Source: Mesobacillus foraminis
Lineage (GTDB): Bacteria > Bacillota > Bacilli > Bacillales > Cytobacillaceae
Reading direction: 5' to 3'
Assembly: GCF_004340465.1 (NCBI RefSeq)
Contig: NZ_SLVV01000011.1
Span: 1 to 64,000 of the forward strand
Length of the DNA stretch: 64,000 nucleotides
This document shows positions 60,319-64,000 of this stretch, one piece after another. The notes beneath the pieces were generated by a model, which was not told where the DNA came from, searched no databases, and saw only the letters and a list, made by a program, of their open reading frames with translations. The stretch's first letter is position 1. Each line of letters starts with the position of its first letter. Both the position numbers and the translations under genes were made by a program.

Positions 60319-60442
60319 TAGGCTTCTTTCTTTTAAGAGGAAGCTTAAACTATATTTATTTATGTAAATAGGTAAAAGGATTTGCCAAAAAGTATGCTGC
60401 TGGTACCTTAATGAATGAATTGTTATCTTGAAAAAAGCCAGT

Positions 60443-60579
60443 TTGATCATTTATACATCGATTCTTCTGAGTTATCGATTGATTCTTCCCGTTTATGCAT
60501 CGATTAATTTAAATAATGGATCGATTATTTTGGTTTATTGAAAAAACTGTGTCCAAGCTGTGAAAACAACGGAAAAACC
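60443..60579 (-). repeat. Interspersed repeat copy B, four 21-bp units
   Basis: In minus orientation: head CAGCTTGGACACAGTTTTTT plus CAATAAACCAAAAT, then four units of exactly 21 bases (boundaries 60526, 60505, 60484, 60463). Head and units match copy A closely. Outside the repeats, 60006-60770 shows no gene; a small minus ORF across copy C is a shadow. Confidence 0.75.
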
Positions 60580-60770
60580 TTCTTCTTTTTTTAAAGGTTA
60601 CTTAAATGAGGATTCTTACGGAGCAGGAAAACCCCAGGCATTTCCAACTAAATCAGTAAAATGAGAATGCCTTTTAAAAAGATTTCGATTCACGCAGGGC
60701 ATACTGGACTTATTATAAGGTTTTAGCTAGTATTCTTTTTAGGAGAAAATGTGTCTTAAAGGAGATTATA

Positions 60771-61916
60771 ATGACTGAAAATCAATCGATTATAAATGAG
60801 TTGAAGCCGTTTTTGCAGGAGGCCTGGAACAAGTCAGGGTTTTCGACGATGACGGATGTTCAGACGCAGGGAATTCCGCTGATTTTAGCGGGTGGAGACG
60901 TGATTGCTGAATCGCCGACGGGTACAGGGAAAACGCTGGCGTACCTGCTGCCGGTTTTAAATAAAATCGATCCGGATAAGCGAAATGCCCAAGCAGTTAT
61001 TTTGGCTTCTTCGCAGGAGCTTGTGATGCAGATCCTATCGGAGGTTCAAAAATGGGGCGAAGGCAGCGGAATCCGCTCAGCTTCGATTATTGGCGGTGCC
61101 AACCCAAAGCGCCAGCTCGAGAAATTAAAGAAAAGCCCTCACATTATTGTAGGGACGCCCGGCCGGATCTATGAGCTGATCAAACAAAAGAAGATTAAAA
61201 TGCATGAAGTGAAGACAGTTGTCCTGGATGAAGGGGATCAGCTCCTGGTCGCCGAGCATCAGGCCACGGTACAGAATATCGTGAAGGCGACGCTGGCGGA
61301 CCGTCAAGTGCTCCTGTTTTCGGCAACCCTTCCGAAGCATACGGAACAGGCTGCGAAAGAGCTGGCCAAGGATCCTGAAGTCTTTCATATTAAGAAGGAT
61401 ACGACCATTGAGTCGGCTGATGTGGAACATATTTATTTTATCTCCGAGCAGCGGGATAAAATTAAAATTCTTGAGAAGCTGTCACGGCTTGATTCGTTTA
61501 AGGGGCTTGTGTTCATGAAGGATATTGGAAGCCTTCAGGTAGCAGCGGAAAGGCTTAATTACAATGATATCCCTGCAGCTATGCTGCACAGTGAACTGAC
61601 CAAACAGCAGCGGCAGGCAAACTTGAAGCAGTTCCGGGAAGGAAAGAATGAAATGCTGCTTGTGACCGATGTGGCGGCTCGCGGACTTGATATCAAGGGT
61701 GTCACCCACGTTGTTCATTATGATTTTCCGCGGGACCTTGAGCAATACATCCACCGTTCTGGTCGGACAGGCCGTTTTGGCGCAGAGGGAACCGTCATTT
61801 CGATTGTAAATGAACGCGAGCTGCGCGACCTGAAGAGGTTTTGCAAGGAATTAGGATTTGTGCCGGAGGAAAAGGGTTTTTATAAAGGAAAGATTGTTGG
61901 GACTGACCGGAAATAA
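60771..61916 (+). CDS. yfmL: DEAD-box RNA helicase (YfmL-like)
   Basis: 381 residues, only the two RecA domains without the C-terminal RNA-binding extension of CshA/DeaD. Motif I AESPTGTGKT (about 44-53), TPGR, motif II DEGD in place of DEAD, SAT, and motif VI HRSGRTGR are visible. Length and the DEGD variant fit B. subtilis YfmL, which acts in 50S ribosome assembly and cold growth. AAAGGAG lies 8 bases upstream of ATG 60771. Orthology inferred from length and motifs. Confidence 0.82.
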   Translation: MTENQSIINELKPFLQEAWNKSGFSTMTDVQTQGIPLILAGGDVIAESPTGTGKTLAYLLPVLNKIDPDKRNAQAVILASSQELVMQILSEVQKWGEGSGIRSASIIGGANPKRQLEKLKKSPHIIVGTPGRIYELIKQKKIKMHEVKTVVLDEGDQLLVAEHQATVQNIVKATLADRQVLLFSATLPKHTEQAAKELAKDPEVFHIKKDTTIESADVEHIYFISEQRDKIKILEKLSRLDSFKGLVFMKDIGSLQVAAERLNYNDIPAAMLHSELTKQQRQANLKQFREGKNEMLLVTDVAARGLDIKGVTHVVHYDFPRDLEQYIHRSGRTGRFGAEGTVISIVNERELRDLKRFCKELGFVPEEKGFYKGKIVGTDRK

Positions 61917-61927
61917 CATACGTGTAA

Positions 61928-61956
61928 AGCTGTGGCAGCGAGCCATGGCTTTTTTT
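61928..61956 (+). terminator. Terminator of the helicase gene
   Basis: AGCTGTGGC / GCCATGGCT stem with one mismatch pair region, loop AGCGA, followed by six T. Confidence 0.7.
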
Positions 61957-62031
61957 CTTGCGATGGCAGGGAATTGTCTAAGATGAAAAGAAATTAAAAG
62001 GTAGAAAACCTTTTCGGGAAAGGAAAGATCC

Positions 62032-63528
62032 ATGATGGAAAATCCGAAATTGCGCAGTCTTCTGAACGATTGGCTGCCGGAAGCTACCATTGATGACATG
62101 CAGGAAAAGATGGAGAACGGGGAGCTTTCCTCAAAAGAGCTTGTCCTTTTATACATGAATCGAATTGCCGAAGTGGACCCTGCCATCCATTCGGTCCTGG
62201 AACTCAATCCGGATGCCCTCCACATCGCGGCTGCGCTGGATGTGGAACGAAGGGAGCACGGAGCACGGGGGCCGCTGCATGGAATACCGGTGCTGCTCAA
62301 GGATAATATTGATACACATGATAAGATGCACACGAGTGCCGGCTCGCTGGCCCTTGAGCATTCAATTGCCCCCGAGGATTCCTTCGTGGCTTCGCAGCTG
62401 AGGAAGGCAGGGGCTGTCATTCTTGGAAAAACGAATATGACCGAATGGGCCAACTTCATGGCGATTGGCATGCCGAGCGGCTATAGTTCAAGGGGCGGGC
62501 AGGTCCTGAATCCGTACGGGCAGGGAAGGTTCCATGTTGGCGGCTCCAGTGCTGGTTCGGGCGCTGCCATTGCCGCAAATCTTGCCGCTGTATCGGTCGG
62601 CACGGAAACCTCAGGCTCCATCCTGAACCCCAGCTGCCAGAATTCCCTTGTTGGAATCAAGCCAACAGTCGGGCTGATCAGCCGGCGCGGCATCATTCCA
62701 ATCTCGTATACCCAGGATACGGCGGGGCCAATGGCTAGAACCGTAAAAGATGCCATTTATCTTTTATCAGCACTCTCTGGCACTGATGCACGTGACCCTG
62801 TTACCTTAACCAATACCAGCCTGAGGGGCGAAGATTTCTCCCGCCATCTTGATCCAGACGGCCTGCAGGGGGCGAAACTGGGGGTACCCCGCGATCCAGC
62901 CTATCTTGAGGAGTTAAGTGATGAAAAACAGGAGCTGTTCGAACAGTGTCTTAATCAGCTGAAGGAGCTTGGGGCACAGCTGAAGGATGTGGGGATTCCC
63001 TCTGCTGAGGCAGAATGGGGATACGATGTCCTGACGTATGAGTTTAAATCGGGTGTAAATGCCTATCTCAGCCAGCTGCCTTCGACGGTAAAAGTGCGCT
63101 CTCTGGCGAATGTGATTGCTTTTAATAAACATCACATGGAACGTACGCTGAAATATGGCCAGGAGGTTCTGCTTGAATCAGAGGAAACGAGTGGAAGCCT
63201 GAAAGAGAAGGAATATATCAGTGCCCTGGAGCATGACCAATACATGTCCACAGAAAAGGGAATTGACTTTGCTTTAAAGGTTCACGGCGTCGAGGCGCTT
63301 GTTTTCCCTCATGATCATGGCAGTGACCTTGCAGCAAGGGCGGGGTATCCGTCGATTACGGTGCCTGCCGGCTATACCTCCGATGGAGAGCCTTTTGGCC
63401 TTACTTTTACCGGGACAGTCTACAGTGAGCCGATTTTGGTCCGGCTTGCCTACGCGTTTGAGCAGGCGACCAAAGTGCGGAAGCCGCCTGTACTGGAAGT
63501 TGCCTCCATGCGTGGCAAGCGGGCATAA
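62032..63528 (+). CDS. Amidase signature family hydrolase
   Basis: 498 residues, cytoplasmic. Catalytic triad Lys in IPVLLKDNIDT (about 90), cis-Ser in GGSSAGSGAAIAANL and nucleophile Ser in GTETSGSILNPSCQNS (about 195-205). The signature GKTNMTEWANF is also present. Hydrolyses an amide of unknown identity; GatA is excluded in practice because no gatB/gatC neighbours exist and the C-terminal third differs. AAAGGAAAG precedes ATG 62032; ATG 62035 is possible. Confidence 0.88.
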   Translation: MMENPKLRSLLNDWLPEATIDDMQEKMENGELSSKELVLLYMNRIAEVDPAIHSVLELNPDALHIAAALDVERREHGARGPLHGIPVLLKDNIDTHDKMHTSAGSLALEHSIAPEDSFVASQLRKAGAVILGKTNMTEWANFMAIGMPSGYSSRGGQVLNPYGQGRFHVGGSSAGSGAAIAANLAAVSVGTETSGSILNPSCQNSLVGIKPTVGLISRRGIIPISYTQDTAGPMARTVKDAIYLLSALSGTDARDPVTLTNTSLRGEDFSRHLDPDGLQGAKLGVPRDPAYLEELSDEKQELFEQCLNQLKELGAQLKDVGIPSAEAEWGYDVLTYEFKSGVNAYLSQLPSTVKVRSLANVIAFNKHHMERTLKYGQEVLLESEETSGSLKEKEYISALEHDQYMSTEKGIDFALKVHGVEALVFPHDHGSDLAARAGYPSITVPAGYTSDGEPFGLTFTGTVYSEPILVRLAYAFEQATKVRKPPVLEVASMRGKRA

Positions 63529-63586
63529 GGTATTTCCTTCGCGCTCATACTATTCTTGAACCTGTAAAAAAAGGAGCAGATCAGCG

Positions 63587-63721
63587 ATGGGCAGGAAAAA
63601 ATTCGGAAATGCCAATGCAAACCGGAACAATAACGTAAAAAAAGGAAACCGGACGAGCGAAGAATTGGTGGAGTGGACAACCGGCGCAAAAAACACAAAG
63701 CAAATCAATCATACAGACTGA
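63587..63721 (+). CDS. Small basic Asn-rich protein of 44 residues
   Basis: AAGGAG lies 10 bases before ATG 63587. Sequence starts MGRKKFGNANANRNNNVKKG and continues NRTSEELVEWTTGAKNTKQI. Highly polar, no Cys. The composition resembles minor small acid-soluble spore proteins or other small spore proteins of bacilli, but I cannot name the family. Followed by a terminator. Confidence 0.65.
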   Translation: MGRKKFGNANANRNNNVKKGNRTSEELVEWTTGAKNTKQINHTD

Positions 63722-63757
63722 TAAAAGAGGTGTCCCTTCATGGGGCGCCTTTTATGG
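63720..63757 (+). terminator. Terminator of the 44-aa protein gene
   Basis: ATAAAAGAGGTGTCCC pairs with GGGGCGCCTTTTAT (some G-T pairs and a bulge), followed by GGTTTTGTTC and TTTTT. Confidence 0.6.
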
Positions 63758-63822
63758 TTTTGTTCTTTTTTTAGATAAAATGGGTATAAAAGCTGTATGA
63801 CTAACTATTGGAGGGAACACAC

Positions 63823-64000
63823 TTGGAGAAGAAGAATGACCGGGGCCAGTCAGGCCAGTTTGAAGTGGCCTTTAACCGAATCCATCGCTGCCTGAAAGAG
63901 ATGGTAAAGAATGCGTCCAATGATGCCTTTGTAGAGCTCTTGAACACAGGCTTTAAAAACCATTCGATCATCCGAAGATACAAAAACGAACTATATCAAT
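63823..64000 (+). CDS. Unidentified protein, N-terminal 59 residues only
   Basis: Cut by the window edge. TTG 63823 has TTGGAGGG 8 bases upstream. The visible part is hydrophilic and helical (GQFEVAFNRIHRCLKEMVKN, FVELLNTGFKNHSIIRRYKN), without signal peptide. The pattern suggests a helical HEPN-like or regulatory N-terminal region, but no family can be assigned from this fragment. Confidence 0.7.
   Translation, partial: MEKKNDRGQSGQFEVAFNRIHRCLKEMVKNASNDAFVELLNTGFKNHSIIRRYKNELYQ

Noticed and set aside
60238-60450. 70-aa minus-strand ORF
   Set aside because: Entirely inside the interspersed repeat and its spacer; no start context.
62032-63528. gatA (Asp-tRNA/Glu-tRNA amidotransferase subunit A)
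   Set aside because: No gatB or gatC neighbours and the sequence after the catalytic Ser differs; generic amidase is safer.

Overview
The window looks like a chromosomal segment of a spore-forming Bacillaceae (Bacillus sensu lato). Support comes from Shine-Dalgarno sites of the AGGAGG type with frequent GTG/TTG starts, a ywaD-like secreted aminopeptidase, yfmL-like helicase, SpeD, an OpuF-type compatible-solute transporter, a B. subtilis-style eps operon with an EAR-like RNA, and a SinR-like regulator. No rRNA, tRNA or CRISPR array was seen.

Layout. 1-12.1 kb is mostly housekeeping: secreted M28 aminopeptidase, CBS-domain transporter, proC, a solitary small tyrosine recombinase, speD, a BusR-like GntR/RCK_C regulator convergent with an OpuFA/OpuFB (fused permease-binding protein) operon, a DUF454 gene with an apparent ATT start, and an M23 murein hydrolase. 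12.1-18.1 kb is a complete lasso-peptide cluster of the paeninodin type in the order C-A-K-B1-B2-D (cyclase, 43-aa precursor, HPr-kinase-like enzyme, PqqD-like RRE, transglutaminase-like protease, ABC exporter). 18.1-44.9 kb is a long exopolysaccharide operon: Wzz and BY-kinase, an EAR-like antitermination RNA, bacillosamine-type sugar genes (epsC, epsL, epsM, epsN), galU, galE, a dozen transferases including four tandem GT4 paralogues, polymerase, flippase, an embedded SinR-like repressor and finally a beta-helix protein. 44.9-46.2 kb holds a decayed IS3-family element. 46.2-53.4 kb is a second peptide-type locus: a 22-aa Gly/Pro-rich peptide, HPr-kinase-like protein, PqqD-like protein, S26B-type signal peptidase, ABC exporter and nucleotidyltransferase, then an acyltransferase and VanZ-like protein, and on the other strand a 72-aa peptide with leader-plus-Gly-rich-tail architecture. 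53.5-58.9 kb holds a GGDEF protein, a membrane histidine kinase and an HD-GYP protein sharing the same membrane input domain, a 25-aa CWWC peptide gene overlapping the HD-GYP gene, and a PqqD-M50 protease fusion. 58.9-64 kb returns to ordinary genes: M20 peptidase, DEAD-box helicase, amidase, a small basic protein and a truncated gene at the edge.

How it may work together. Inverted repeats built on GTTCT/AGAAC (SinR consensus GTTCTYT) lie at the promoters of the eps operon (two sites), of both peptide genes of the second locus, and more weakly of the lasso cluster. The eps operon carries its own SinR-like gene. My leading hypothesis is a biofilm regulon in which one SinR-type repressor controls matrix polysaccharide and at least two ribosomally made peptides. 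The most novel-looking parts are the second peptide locus (no cyclase, two Gly-rich candidate precursors) and the CWWC-peptide/PqqD-M50 pair coupled to a c-di-GMP-type signalling protein. All functional statements rest on reading motifs by eye; no search was run.
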